NCBI GenBank assembly: GCA_945878995.1
Contig: CAMCUN010000001.1
Location: forward strand, 1 to 64,000
Direction of reading: 5' to 3'
Length of the DNA stretch: 64,000 bases
DNA from: Polaromonas sp. YR568
Lineage (GTDB): Bacteria; Pseudomonadota; Gammaproteobacteria; Burkholderiales; Burkholderiaceae_C
Position numbers and translations under genes: made by a program. Of the stretch, positions 52,762 to 61,275 are shown piece by piece (the stretch's first letter is position 1; every line of letters begins with the position of its first letter). The notes beneath the pieces were generated by a model, which made no database searches, was not told the DNA's origin, and saw only the letters and a list, made by a program, of their open reading frames with translations.

Positions 52762-53640
52762 TCATGAATGGCTGGCCGGTGTGAAGTTCATCCATCCATT
52801 GACTTTGGCATAGATCAATGCGCCCTCAGCACTGGCCATGGCAGGCTCTACACGGCCTGCAGGGCGGTGTACAAAGCAGCCAGCGCCGAGCGCCTGCGAT
52901 CCCCACCGCACACTGCCCGAGAGCACGAACATCTGCCAGTCCACCGCATGGGCGCCCGCGCTGCCCTGCTGGTAGCCCGGTGCCAGGCGCAGCAGCAGCG
53001 TCTGCTGGCCGGTGCGTGGGTTGCTGCTGAGCACCCGCACTGCCAATTGCGTCAGGTCAAAGCCCGTCAAAGCCGCTTGGGAGCGCGCAAAGTCTGGGCC
53101 GGGCTGCCAGACCAGCTCGCCCGTGCGAACCTGGCGCAGCCGGCCCCGGCTGCCCAGGGCCGCTTCGTCCAGGGTGGGCTTGAGGTGGTTGCTGCCTGCT
53201 TGCTGCGGCGCGCACACTTGGCGGGTGACCGGCCCGCTCTCGTTGGAGCGGCCTTCAAAGCCAAGCAGCAACTGTACGCCTGGCCCGGTCTTGGCATGGT
53301 GAATCCAGCCGGGCGGGCGCCAAAAATAGTCACCTGCCTGGAGCGTGCCCTCACCGTCGAGCACCACCTCGCCGCTGAGCAAAAAACCCTCTTCGACCGA
53401 GTCATGGCAGCAATGGGTCAGGTCGCTGTAGCCGGGTTCGAGCTCCACCAGGTCCAGCCGGCGCGTGGTGAGCGGATCGAGGTAAAGGTTTTTTTGGCGG
53501 TACTTGGCAAAGTTGGCCTGCACCTGCTCGGCCGGCCCCAGGTTGTCGCGAAAAGCAGGGGCCAAGGTGCGCAGGTAGTCGAGACCGCTCTCCCATGGCA
53601 TGTCATGGGTGTTCAAGATGGAGGTTTGCAGCAAGGCCAT
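52762..53640 (-). CDS. Two-domain cupin (DUF4437-like) protein
   Basis: The 292-residue protein starts at ATG 53640 (MALLQTSILNTHDMPWESGL). It has two cupin-like halves: the first with CHDSVEEGFLLSGEVVLDGEG and RPPGWIHHAKTG, the second with YQQGSAGAHAVDWQMFVLSG and CFVHRPAGRVEP. The first half keeps a His/Glu metal site. Such proteins are sometimes anti-sigma-like or oxygenase-like; the role here is unknown. It follows livG by 11 nt. Confidence 0.72.
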   Translation of the reverse strand: MALLQTSILNTHDMPWESGLDYLRTLAPAFRDNLGPAEQVQANFAKYRQKNLYLDPLTTRRLDLVELEPGYSDLTHCCHDSVEEGFLLSGEVVLDGEGTLQAGDYFWRPPGWIHHAKTGPGVQLLLGFEGRSNESGPVTRQVCAPQQAGSNHLKPTLDEAALGSRGRLRQVRTGELVWQPGPDFARSQAALTGFDLTQLAVRVLSSNPRTGQQTLLLRLAPGYQQGSAGAHAVDWQMFVLSGSVRWGSQALGAGCFVHRPAGRVEPAMASAEGALIYAKVNGWMNFTPASHS

Positions 53641-53651
53641 GGTGAAGTGTG

Positions 53652-54440
53652 TCAGTGGCCAGCGCCAGCTTGGCCAGCGGCGACCGGCTCGCCTAGGTAG
53701 ACCTGCTGCACCAAGGCGCTGGCGCGCACCTCTTGCGGTTGGCCCACGGCCAAGACCTTTCCTTGGTGCAGCACGGTGATGCGACTGGCCACCGCAAAGA
53801 CCACCGCCATGTCGTGCTCGGTGAACACGCATGACACCCCCAACTGCTGGGCCACCTGGTGCACCAACTGGATGGAGGCCAGGCGCTCTTTCGCGGCCAT
53901 GCCGGCGGTGGGCTCGTCCAGCAGCAGCAGCTTGGGTTGGCTGGCCAGGGCAATGGCCAGCTCCAGGCGTTTTTTGTCGCCATGGGCCAGGGTGCGGGCG
54001 GTTCGCCCGGCTTGCGCGGCCAGGCCCACCCGCTCAAGCAACTCCAGCCCGCGGGCCACATGCTGGCCGCCAGCAGCCGTCCAGCCATTCCAGGTTTGCC
54101 GGGCATGGGCGGACAAGGCCACCTGCACGTTTTCCAGCACCGTCATGCCATGGAACACGCGGGTAATCTGAAAGGTGCGGCCCATGCCCAGGCGGGTCAG
54201 CTGGTGCGGCGCCAGGCCCGAGACCTTGCGGCCGTCAAAGTGAATCTCGCCTTCGTCGGCCTTGAGCAGGCCCGTCAAGGCGTTGAAAAACGTGCTTTTA
54301 CCAGCCCCATTGGGGCCGATGATGGCGTGAAATTCACCAGGCTTGACCTGCATGTCCACGTTTTGCAGGGCCTGCAGGCCGCCAAAGCGTTTGGAGATGC
54401 CGCGCGCCTCCAGCACAAAGGGGCTGGCGGTGGTGCTCAT
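53652..54440 (-). CDS. livG: ABC transporter ATP-binding protein, LivG type
   Basis: The 262-residue ATPase has Walker A GPNGAGKST (near 42-50), signature LAHGDKKRLELA, Walker B LLLLDEPTAG and the typical LivG C-terminal VLAVGQPQEVRASALVQQVYLGE. It powers a branched-chain amino-acid/aromatic-acid-type (HAAT) importer together with LivM/LivH and the LivK and LivF encoded divergently. It overlaps livM by 4 nt. Confidence 0.93.
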   Translation of the reverse strand: MSTTASPFVLEARGISKRFGGLQALQNVDMQVKPGEFHAIIGPNGAGKSTFFNALTGLLKADEGEIHFDGRKVSGLAPHQLTRLGMGRTFQITRVFHGMTVLENVQVALSAHARQTWNGWTAAGGQHVARGLELLERVGLAAQAGRTARTLAHGDKKRLELAIALASQPKLLLLDEPTAGMAAKERLASIQLVHQVAQQLGVSCVFTEHDMAVVFAVASRITVLHQGKVLAVGQPQEVRASALVQQVYLGEPVAAGQAGAGH

Positions 54441-55357
54441 CGCTCGGCCCTCTTGAAGCGTCCGACCAGGCCGGTGGGCATGAGCAGCACCAGCAACACG
54501 ATGATGATGCCCATGGCCAGCGGCCAGTATTCAGTCTTGCCGCTGATCATGACTTCCAGCACCACATAGACGGCGGCGCCCACGATGGCGCCATAAAAGG
54601 ACTGCACGCCACCGAGCACGGCCATCACCACCGGGGTGGCGCTGGCCGTCCAGTTGAGCCAGGAGGGAAAGACGTTGCCCGAAGAAAAAGCAAACAAAGC
54701 CCCCCCAAGTCCGGCAAAACCCGCACTGATGACAAATGCAGCCCACTGGTGACGGCGCACATGCACGCCCACGTACTGCACCCGCAGCGGGTCGTCCTTG
54801 AGGGCCCGCAGGGTTAGGCCGAAGGGCGAGAGCACCAGGCGGCGCAGCAGGTACACACTGGGCAGGCACCAGCACAGGGCATAAAAATAGTAGCCCAGGG
54901 GCTGTCCCAGCACGCCGGGCGGCTTGAGCCCCGTGATGCCGTCGTCACCGCCAGTCAGGCCCGAGGCCTTCAGGGCCACGGTGTAGAGCAGCATCTGGAA
55001 GGCGAAGGTGAGCATCGAAAAGTAGATGCCGGAGCGGCGCACCGAAAAATAGCCGATCACGGCTGCCGCGGTCGCTGAAACCGCCATGGCCACCAAGGGC
55101 GCCAGCGTGAACATCCACACCACGTCCAGGCCGCTGCGCTTGAAGAAAATGGCTGCACTATAGGCGCCCACGCCAAAAAAAGCTGCATGGCCAAAGGACA
55201 GCATGCCACCAAAACCCAAGAGCAAATTAAAGCTCAGCGCGTACAGGGCAAAGGCCAGCACTTCAATGGCAATGAAGATCCAAAAATCGCTCAGGCCAAA
55301 AGGCAGCAACACCAGCAAGGTGCATACCAACAGGGTCCAGGCACGCTGCGAACTCAT
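54437..55357 (-). CDS. livM: ABC transporter permease, LivM type
   Basis: The 306-residue membrane protein has about eight to ten helices and the LivM motif GGMLSFGHAAFFGVGAY, then the cytoplasmic LTLRALKDDPLRVQYVGV loop (EAA-like). It forms the inner-membrane channel with LivH. It overlaps livH by 4 nt and livG by 4 nt, so the three genes are translated together. Confidence 0.93.
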   Translation of the reverse strand: MSSQRAWTLLVCTLLVLLPFGLSDFWIFIAIEVLAFALYALSFNLLLGFGGMLSFGHAAFFGVGAYSAAIFFKRSGLDVVWMFTLAPLVAMAVSATAAAVIGYFSVRRSGIYFSMLTFAFQMLLYTVALKASGLTGGDDGITGLKPPGVLGQPLGYYFYALCWCLPSVYLLRRLVLSPFGLTLRALKDDPLRVQYVGVHVRRHQWAAFVISAGFAGLGGALFAFSSGNVFPSWLNWTASATPVVMAVLGGVQSFYGAIVGAAVYVVLEVMISGKTEYWPLAMGIIIVLLVLLMPTGLVGRFKRAER

Positions 55358-56268
55358 TCGGGACTCCCGAACAGGCCCCAGGGCCTCACGATGAGCACGA
55401 CGGCCATGCAGACAAAGGTCAGGACCACCGACCAGCCAGGGAAAGCCAGCACACCGTAGGCATTGATCACGCCCACCAGCAAGGAGGCGACCAGCGCGCC
55501 CATCACGCTGCCCATGCCGCCTATGACCACCACCACAAAGGCGTCAATGATGACTTGCACATGCAGACCCGGCCCCACCGAGACCACGGGCGCAGCCAGC
55601 GCACCGCCCAGCCCCGACAAGGCCGCGCCCAGGGCGAACACCGAGGTGTACAGCCAGCGCGTGTTGACACCCAAGGCGCCCAACATGGCCCGGTCATTGG
55701 TGGCCGCCCGAATGAAGATGCCCCAGCGCGTCTTGTGCAACAGAAACCACAATGCCACGGCCACCAGCACGCCCATGAAAATCAGGAACAGCCGGTAGTT
55801 GGGAAAGGTCACGCCCAAAGCGCGGGCTGCGCCGGTCAGCGCTTGCGGCGCGTTCATGGATCTGTCCTCATTGCCCCAGATGAGCTTGACCAGGTCTCCC
55901 ATGATGAACACCAGCGCAAAGGTCATGAGCAACTGAAACTCGTGAGGAGCGTTGTAGATGCGGCGCAGCAAGCCCCATTCGATGCCTGCGCCCACCACGG
56001 CCAGCGTCGCCATCGCGGCCACCAAGATGAGTGCAAACATCCAGCCCCCCTCACCCAGAACGGACGACAGGCTGACGGCCACAAAGGCGCCCAGCATGAA
56101 CAGCACGCCATGGGCGAAATTGAGGATGCGCTGCACGCCAAAAATAAGCGACAGGCCCGCTGCAATCAGGAACAGCAGCATCCCGTTGGAGATGCCCGCC
56201 AGGGTTTGCCGCGCCAGCACCGTGGGGTTCAGCATCCATCCGAAATGTTGCGCAAAAAAATCGATCAT
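55354..56268 (-). CDS. livH: ABC transporter permease, LivH type
   Basis: The 304-residue membrane protein starts at ATG 56268 (MIDFFAQHFGWML). It has GLSLIFGVQRILNFAHGVLF, the family motif, and FIRAATNDRAMLGALGVNTR, the EAA-like loop. This is the first gene of the - strand operon that runs to 38594. Two TTGTCCGGACAA-type palindromes lie 72-99 bp upstream. The upstream open frame (to 56367) runs through these sites and was rejected as coding. Confidence 0.92.
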   Translation of the reverse strand: MIDFFAQHFGWMLNPTVLARQTLAGISNGMLLFLIAAGLSLIFGVQRILNFAHGVLFMLGAFVAVSLSSVLGEGGWMFALILVAAMATLAVVGAGIEWGLLRRIYNAPHEFQLLMTFALVFIMGDLVKLIWGNEDRSMNAPQALTGAARALGVTFPNYRLFLIFMGVLVAVALWFLLHKTRWGIFIRAATNDRAMLGALGVNTRWLYTSVFALGAALSGLGGALAAPVVSVGPGLHVQVIIDAFVVVVIGGMGSVMGALVASLLVGVINAYGVLAFPGWSVVLTFVCMAVVLIVRPWGLFGSPE

Positions 56269-56339
56269 TGCAGCATGGGTGGGTAGTGGCCAAAGATCGT
56301 TTAAGTTTGCCAGAGCTCTTGGCAACTTGCAACGAATAG

Positions 56340-56351
56340 TTGTCCGGACAA
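56340..56351. promoter_or_regulatory. TTGTCCGGACAA operator, site A
   Basis: A perfect 12-bp palindrome lies in the divergent livH/livK gap. A second near-copy is centred 16 bp away. The same sequence occurs at 58566, suggesting one dedicated repressor (a GntR/FadR-type regulator would fit; not in the window). Confidence 0.75.
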
Positions 56352-56355
56352 AAAC

Positions 56356-56367
56356 TCGTCCGGACAA
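56356..56367. promoter_or_regulatory. TCGTCCGGACAA operator, site B (11/12 match)
   Basis: It is the second palindrome of the pair, 16 bp from site A centre to centre, differing by one base. Paired sites upstream of the 19-gene operon suggest cooperative binding. Confidence 0.7.
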
Positions 56368-56424
56368 AATACGGGTTTACCCAAGGTGGCTGGTATTTAA
56401 AGGTCAAGCCTAGGGCATGATCGG

Positions 56425-56454
56425 TTGACAGTCTTCAAGTTGTCGATTCAGAAT
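56425..56454 (+). promoter_or_regulatory. Sigma-70-type promoter of livK
   Basis: Consensus -35 TTGACA (56425-56430) and -10-like CAGAAT (56449-56454) are separated by 18 bp. Transcription would start near 56461, about 23 nt before the livK start codon. Confidence 0.5.
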
Positions 56455-56483
56455 CAAAGCATCATCAACCGAGGAGCATGCTT

Positions 56484-57725
56484 GTGTACACCTTGATCAA
56501 GAATCGAATTTTGCCGGTCCTGGCTTTGTCAATGGCCATGGCATCACCTGCCGCCTACGCTCAGGCCGCCAGTGGCAATGACCCTATCAAACTGGGTCTG
56601 ATCGATATTTACAGCGGGGGTTTTGCATTCATTGCCGACTCGATTCGAACCGGGTTTCAAATTGCGGTGGACGAAGCCAATGCTGCGGGCGGTCTGAAGG
56701 GGCGCCCTTTTCAATTGGTCAGCGCCGACATGGGTGCGCAGGTTGAAAAAGCGGTGACCGAGGGGCGCCGCATGATCCTGGAGGACAAAATCAAATTTGT
56801 CACGGTGGGGATTCACAGCGGCGCGGCCATCGCGGTCGGGAATTTGGGCAAGGAGCACAAGGTCTTGGTCACCGGCGGTTTTGCCACGACCAAGCGCCTG
56901 ACCGGCGAGTCTGGCCATCCCTACATCTCGCGGGCCAACCTGTCCACGGTGGAAATCGGCAGCGTGATTGCCGAGTACATCAAAGCCAGGCCCGACATCA
57001 AGCGCATCTCGACCATTGCGCCCGACTACGAGTACGGTCAGCAATTCATCGAGGACTTCATGCGCGCCATCAAGGTGGCGCGTCCCGATGTGGTGGTGGT
57101 GCGCCAGGAGTGGTCCAAGTTGGGTGCGACAGATTTTTCTGCGCACGTCACCGCCTTGCAGGCCCAGCCCGTCGACATGATCGTCAATGGCGGTTTTGGC
57201 GCTGACTTGGTGAACCTGCTCAAAGCGGCCAAGGACTTCGGCCTGTTCACCCCCAAGACCCAGTTCTTCACCCACGGTCTGGACCTGGTGAAGATGAGCT
57301 CGGTCAAGGACCTGCTGCCGGCCAACACGGCTGGGACCGTGTGGTACCCGTTTTATGCGCTCAATTCTGACAAGTCTAAAAGCTTTGCCGCCGAAGTGGA
57401 AAAGCGCATGAAGACCTATCCCACCGGCCCCACCACGGTGGGCTATTCGGCTGGCAAAATGGTTGTGGAATCGATCCGCAAGGCGGGCACCGCCACCGAC
57501 GTGGAAAAAGTCATACAGGCCATGTCCACCATCAGCTTTGAAGGCCCTACAGGCATGACCAAAGTGCGTGGCTGTGACAACATGGCCATGTTCAATTTTT
57601 ATGTGGGCACGGTCAAGCGCGATGCGGCCTTGCCCGACGGCATTGGCGTGACCGACATCAAGACCTACCGCACCGAGGACTACGCGCGGCCTTGCCAGGA
57701 ACTGTTGCGCTCACGCGGAAGCTAA
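56484..57725 (+). CDS. livK: ABC transporter substrate-binding protein, LivK type
   Basis: The 413-residue precursor has a signal peptide ending AYAQA. I prefer GTG 56484 (seven bases after GAGGAG) to the in-frame ATG 56478, which is only one base after that site. The mature part has LGLIDIYSGGFAFIADSIRTG, GLKGRPFQLVSADMG and the FDTIxPDY-like TIAPDYEYGQQF segment, as in periplasmic binding proteins for aromatic/branched acids. It would capture the acid for LivHMGF. It is divergent from livH and adjoins livF. Confidence 0.9.
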   Translation: MYTLIKNRILPVLALSMAMASPAAYAQAASGNDPIKLGLIDIYSGGFAFIADSIRTGFQIAVDEANAAGGLKGRPFQLVSADMGAQVEKAVTEGRRMILEDKIKFVTVGIHSGAAIAVGNLGKEHKVLVTGGFATTKRLTGESGHPYISRANLSTVEIGSVIAEYIKARPDIKRISTIAPDYEYGQQFIEDFMRAIKVARPDVVVVRQEWSKLGATDFSAHVTALQAQPVDMIVNGGFGADLVNLLKAAKDFGLFTPKTQFFTHGLDLVKMSSVKDLLPANTAGTVWYPFYALNSDKSKSFAAEVEKRMKTYPTGPTTVGYSAGKMVVESIRKAGTATDVEKVIQAMSTISFEGPTGMTKVRGCDNMAMFNFYVGTVKRDAALPDGIGVTDIKTYRTEDYARPCQELLRSRGS

Positions 57726-57728
57726 TCC

Positions 57729-58436
57729 ATGAGCTTGTTGCAGGTCGAGGGCCTGGAGACGGCGTATGGCGACAGCCAGGTCTTGTTCGGTATCGATCTC
57801 GAGGTGCACAAAGGCGAAGTGGTGGCCTTGCTCGGGCGCAATGGCGCGGGCAAAACCACCACGCTGTCGTCCATCATGGGCCTGGTGCCGCCGCGCAAGG
57901 GCAGCATCACCTTCAAAGGTCAGTCCATCGGTGGCAGCGAGCCCTTTCAAATCTGCCGTGCAGGGCTGGGCTATGTGGCCGAGGATTGCCGCCTGTTCAC
58001 CTCCCTGACCGTGGCAGAGAACCTGGAAACCGCGCGCATGGATGCGCGTGGGGGCGGCGCCCCTTGGGGCGTGGCCCAGGTGCTGGACTTGTTTCCCGAT
58101 ATCCGGCTGTTTTTGAACCGCAAGGCCGGCGCCTTGTCGGGTGGTCAGCAAAGAATGGTGGCCATGGCGCGCACCCTGATGGGCAACCCAGACTTGATCT
58201 TGCTTGACGAGCCCTCTGAGGGTCTTGCACCTCTGGTGATTGAAGCCATGCTGCAGCGCCTCAAGCAGCTCAAGTCCGCTGGGCAAACCGTGCTGATCAG
58301 CGAGCAGAACCTGCGTTTTGCCAATGAACTGGCCGATCGGGTCTACATCATTGAAAAAGGCCAGATTCCCTACCAAGGCACGCCGGCCGAGCTCAATAGC
58401 CTGCCTGAGGTGCGTCAGCAATACCTGATGGTGTGA
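57729..58436 (+). CDS. livF: ABC transporter ATP-binding protein, LivF type
   Basis: The 235-residue ATPase has Walker A GRNGAGKTT (36-44), signature LSGGQQRMVAMA, Walker B LILLDEPSEG and the LivF-type ending. It lies 3 nt after livK. With livK it completes the importer whose permeases and other ATPase are on the opposite strand. Confidence 0.93.
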   Translation: MSLLQVEGLETAYGDSQVLFGIDLEVHKGEVVALLGRNGAGKTTTLSSIMGLVPPRKGSITFKGQSIGGSEPFQICRAGLGYVAEDCRLFTSLTVAENLETARMDARGGGAPWGVAQVLDLFPDIRLFLNRKAGALSGGQQRMVAMARTLMGNPDLILLDEPSEGLAPLVIEAMLQRLKQLKSAGQTVLISEQNLRFANELADRVYIIEKGQIPYQGTPAELNSLPEVRQQYLMV

Positions 58437-58445
58437 GCCGCGCCA

Positions 58446-58476
58446 GCAGGGCTGACCCGCCCAGCCCTGCGTTTTT
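58446..58476 (+). terminator. Rho-independent terminator after livF
   Basis: The perfect 9-bp stem GCAGGGCTG/CAGCCCTGC (58446-58454 with 58462-58470), with a 7-nt loop, is followed by GTTTTT, 10 nt after the livF stop. Confidence 0.88.
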
Positions 58477-58525
58477 CAAGCCTGCGCCGCTCCCCGTTTT
58501 CAAGACCCTTCTGGGTCTGATCTGT

Positions 58526-58554
58526 TTGACAGCAGCGCCTCCTTAAAGTAAATT
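58526..58554 (+). promoter_or_regulatory. Sigma-70-type promoter of the acyl-CoA dehydrogenase gene
   Basis: Consensus -35 TTGACA (58526-58531), 17-bp spacer, -10 TAAATT (58549-58554). Transcription would start near 58561, so the operator at 58566-58577 lies just after the start site, a classic repression position. Confidence 0.7.
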
Positions 58555-58565
58555 CACTCGGCATC

Positions 58566-58577
58566 TTGTCCGGACAA
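58566..58577. promoter_or_regulatory. TTGTCCGGACAA operator, site C
   Basis: It is an identical copy of site A. It is about +5 to +16 relative to the promoter at 58526. A half-site TTGTCCGG recurs at 58633-58640. Confidence 0.75.
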
Positions 58578-58674
58578 ATATTGACTTCGTCCCGCATGTA
58601 TTCATCGGCCGGAAGACCTGGCCCAATCTGTGTTGTCCGGGCTTTCCAACACCTCTTGCCCCAAAGGAATCCCC

Positions 58675-59847
58675 ATGTCAAAGCTCGACACAGCCCAAGA
58701 TCAAGAACAAGAACAAGAGCAGCAGATGCTCGATGCCATTGAAAAATGGCTGGCGCGCGACGTGCGCCCCCATGTGCTCAGGCTCGAGCATGCCGACGAG
58801 TACCCCACCGCGATGGTCGAGCAGATGAAGGAGATGGGCTTGTTCGGCGCCACCATCAGCACAACCTACGGCGGCTTGGGCCTGAAGGCCGGCACCTACG
58901 CCAAAATCGTCGAGAAGATCTCGACCACCTGGATGTCTTTGACCGGCATTTTCAACAGCCACCTGATCATGGCGGCCTGCGTCGAGCGCAAAGGCACCGA
59001 GGCGCAAAAGCTGCACTACCTGCCCAAGTTCGCCACCGGTGAAATTCGCGGTGGTTTGGCGCTGACCGAGCCAGACGCTGGCACCGACTTGCAAGGCATC
59101 AAGATGCGGGCCCGCAAGGATGGCGATGATTACGTCATCAACGGCACCAAGACCTGGATCTCCAACGGCATTGAAGGCAGCTGCTTTGCCCTGCTGGTCA
59201 AGACCGATACCAGTGCCGAGCCCGCTCACAAAGGCATGTCTTGTTTCATTGCCGAAAAAGGGCCGGGCTTTACCGTGTCTAAAAAGCTGGAAAAGCTCGG
59301 CTACAAGGGGATTGACAGCGCCGAACTCATTTTCCAAGACTACCGCATCCCCGCCAGCAAACTCATTGGCGGCCAAGAAGGCCGTGGCCTGCAAACGGCG
59401 CTGGGCGGCCTGGAGCTCGGACGCATCAACGTGGCGGCCCGGGGCTGCGGTGTCGCCGCTGCAGCACTGCAAGACTCCTTGAGGTACGCGCAAATTCGCC
59501 ACACCTTTGGCAAGCCAATTGCCGAACACCAGGCGATTCAGCTCAAACTCGGTGAAATGGCCACGCGCTTGCAAGCGGCCAGGTTGTTGACCTATGACGC
59601 GGCGCGCATTTACGACAAGGGTGAGCGCTGTGACCTGGAGGCGGGCATGGCCAAGTACTTCGCCTCAGAGGCTGCGCTTGAAAATGCCACCGAATGTCTT
59701 CGCATCCATGGTGGCTACGGCTATTCCAAGGAGTACCACGCAGAGCGCTACTACCGGGATGCCCCTCTGATGTGCATTGGCGAAGGCACCAACGAGATGC
59801 AGCGTCTCATCATTGCCCGTCACATGCTGGCCATGAATCCTGTTTGA
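58675..59847 (+). CDS. Acyl-CoA dehydrogenase
   Basis: The 390-residue flavoenzyme starts at ATG 58675 after AAAGGA. Its N-terminus has a Gln/Glu-rich stretch (DQEQEQEQQ, about residues 8-16). It contains GLALTEPDAGTDLQGI, then GTKTWISNGIEGS, and the C-terminal LRIHGGYGYSKEYHAERYYRD and GEGTNEMQRLIIA. It dehydrogenates an acyl-CoA, probably the product of the pathway in the liv-linked operon. It has its own promoter and an operator just after the start site. Confidence 0.92.
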   Translation: MSKLDTAQDQEQEQEQQMLDAIEKWLARDVRPHVLRLEHADEYPTAMVEQMKEMGLFGATISTTYGGLGLKAGTYAKIVEKISTTWMSLTGIFNSHLIMAACVERKGTEAQKLHYLPKFATGEIRGGLALTEPDAGTDLQGIKMRARKDGDDYVINGTKTWISNGIEGSCFALLVKTDTSAEPAHKGMSCFIAEKGPGFTVSKKLEKLGYKGIDSAELIFQDYRIPASKLIGGQEGRGLQTALGGLELGRINVAARGCGVAAAALQDSLRYAQIRHTFGKPIAEHQAIQLKLGEMATRLQAARLLTYDAARIYDKGERCDLEAGMAKYFASEAALENATECLRIHGGYGYSKEYHAERYYRDAPLMCIGEGTNEMQRLIIARHMLAMNPV

Positions 59848-59948
59848 GGCGACGCACGGGCAGACCTGGGGCAGGGTGATCCACGGAGTTGGATCTAGAC
59901 CTCAGGCGCCCGCAGTTGACTGGGCCCGCCTTGATGTGGCGGGTGTGC

Positions 59949-60692
59949 TCAGTGCTTTTCCAGCAGGGCGCCAAAGCCGCTCATGCGGTCGGTGATTCCC
60001 GACTCGCGCAGCGCATGCCAGTAGATGGCGGTGTTGATGGCCACCACCGGACGCTTGAGCCAGACCTCGGCTTGGCCGGCCAAGCGCGCCATGGCCAAGT
60101 TGGTGCCCACTTGCACGATGCCGTCTATGTCGTCGCCGTCAAGTTCGAGCAGGGCATCTCGCAATTCGGTCTCGCTGACATGGGCGATCTTGACCGGACT
60201 TTCGCATTTGAGGCCTTTGATGCGCATGACATGGAAACCCGACTCTTCGAAAAAACGCGTGACATTGCGGTCTCCCACCGGCATGTAGGGCGTGATCACG
60301 GCGATGCGCTTCATGCCCAGCGCTGCAAAAGCCGCAGCGCAGGCCTCAGAGCCCATGGACACGGGCAGCCCAGTTTTTTGCAGCAGGTGTTTTTTGAGGT
60401 CTTGGCTGGCCTTGAGCCCGTCCCAGAAGGTCTCGGCCGAGATGCCCAGCACCAAGCGGTCGGGCTCGCAGGACATGGCTGAATCCACGGCCTGGTCCTG
60501 CGCATCGGCGATCAGGGTGATCAGCCGCTGAAAGTCTGCGTCGTCCTTGAGCGCGATGTTGGGAATGCGTATGCGGCTGATGTGGTTGGTCACGCCCGGC
60601 GGCCGCATGTCGTCGAATTCCGGTTGCACGCTGGTGTTCGTGGAGGGAATCAGAACGGCAAATTTTTTGCGCCAACCGATCGCGTCGCCCAT
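59949..60692 (-). CDS. Asp/Glu racemase / maleate isomerase family protein
   Basis: The 247-residue protein starts at ATG 60692, six bases after GGAG; an ATG at 60704 is in frame but lacks such a site. The family pattern is KKFAVLIPSTNTSVQPEFDD, GLPVSMGSEACAAAFAALGM and a final WHALRESGI. At the two catalytic Cys positions it has GISAETFWDG and VQVGTNLA (Gly196), so neither Cys is present. It is a different subgroup from the protein at 37664. Function is unknown. Confidence 0.75.
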   Translation of the reverse strand: MGDAIGWRKKFAVLIPSTNTSVQPEFDDMRPPGVTNHISRIRIPNIALKDDADFQRLITLIADAQDQAVDSAMSCEPDRLVLGISAETFWDGLKASQDLKKHLLQKTGLPVSMGSEACAAAFAALGMKRIAVITPYMPVGDRNVTRFFEESGFHVMRIKGLKCESPVKIAHVSETELRDALLELDGDDIDGIVQVGTNLAMARLAGQAEVWLKRPVVAINTAIYWHALRESGITDRMSGFGALLEKH

Positions 60693-60721
60693 GGAAAACT
60701 CCATTAATAAATTCAGCCTAA

Positions 60722-60733
60722 ATTGTATACATT
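60722..60733. promoter_or_regulatory. GntR/FCD-type operator-like sequence ATTGTATACATT
   Basis: It nearly matches the TTGTATACAA pattern bound by some FadR-type GntR proteins. It lies in the divergent promoter region between the Asp/Glu-racemase-family gene and the cupin gene, 29 bp before the former's start. Confidence 0.4.
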
Positions 60734-60796
60734 GGCCTCATGCAAACCATGGATTGACCGCCTGTGAGCTGGATGCGCCTTCTTTTTTTCAAGTCA

Positions 60797-60808
60797 ATTG
60801 TCGACAAT
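60797..60808. promoter_or_regulatory. Palindrome ATTGTCGACAAT
   Basis: A perfect 12-bp palindrome of the TTGT..ACAA type lies in the same divergent gap, 65 bp before the cupin start. With the related site at 60722 it suggests control of both genes by one GntR-type regulator. Confidence 0.5.
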
Positions 60809-60872
60809 GGCTCAGCACGGTGATAGTCTGTTTCCATACCGATTGACCTTTTGATGCAAGAAAGCTTGAACG

Positions 60873-61274
60873 ATGACCACAACCTCTGATCCACGCTATA
60901 TCGCCCCGACGTCCGGTTTCTTCAGCACATTGGCGGACATTGCCACCGAGCGCCTGGGCTCGGTCGAGGGTGTCAAGCCCAAGGGCAAGGTTGAGGTGCG
61001 ACGGGCCATGGTGGGTCAGGACATCCTGATGCTGCATGTGCTGCGTGAAAAAGGCTTGATCGATCCGTTGCACAAGCACGACGACCATGAAACCGTGGCC
61101 TACCTCATTCGCGGCAAGCTGCGCTTGGTCATAGGCGGCGAGGAGTTTATTGCCACCCCGGGCACGTCCTGGATCCATCCCCGCGGCGTGGAACACTTTA
61201 GCGAAGCCCTGGAGGAGTGCGAGCAAATCGAGATCAAGTCACCGCCTAAGAAAACCTGGGAGACCCTGGACTGA
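60873..61274 (+). CDS. Cupin-domain protein
   Basis: The 133-residue protein has one cupin domain: HKHDDHETVAYLIRGKLRLV (motif 1 with two His and a Glu) and PGTSWIHPRGVEHFSEAL (motif 2). The metal site looks intact. It lies 1 nt before an Fe(II)/2-oxoglutarate-oxygenase-like gene, so the pair is co-transcribed. Reaction unknown. Confidence 0.82.
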   Translation: MTTTSDPRYIAPTSGFFSTLADIATERLGSVEGVKPKGKVEVRRAMVGQDILMLHVLREKGLIDPLHKHDDHETVAYLIRGKLRLVIGGEEFIATPGTSWIHPRGVEHFSEALEECEQIEIKSPPKKTWETLD

Positions 61275-61275
61275 G

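Noticed and set aside
59925-59943. CCCGCC/GGCGGG hairpin between convergent genes
   Set aside because: A six-bp stem without a U-run on either side; not enough for a terminator call.
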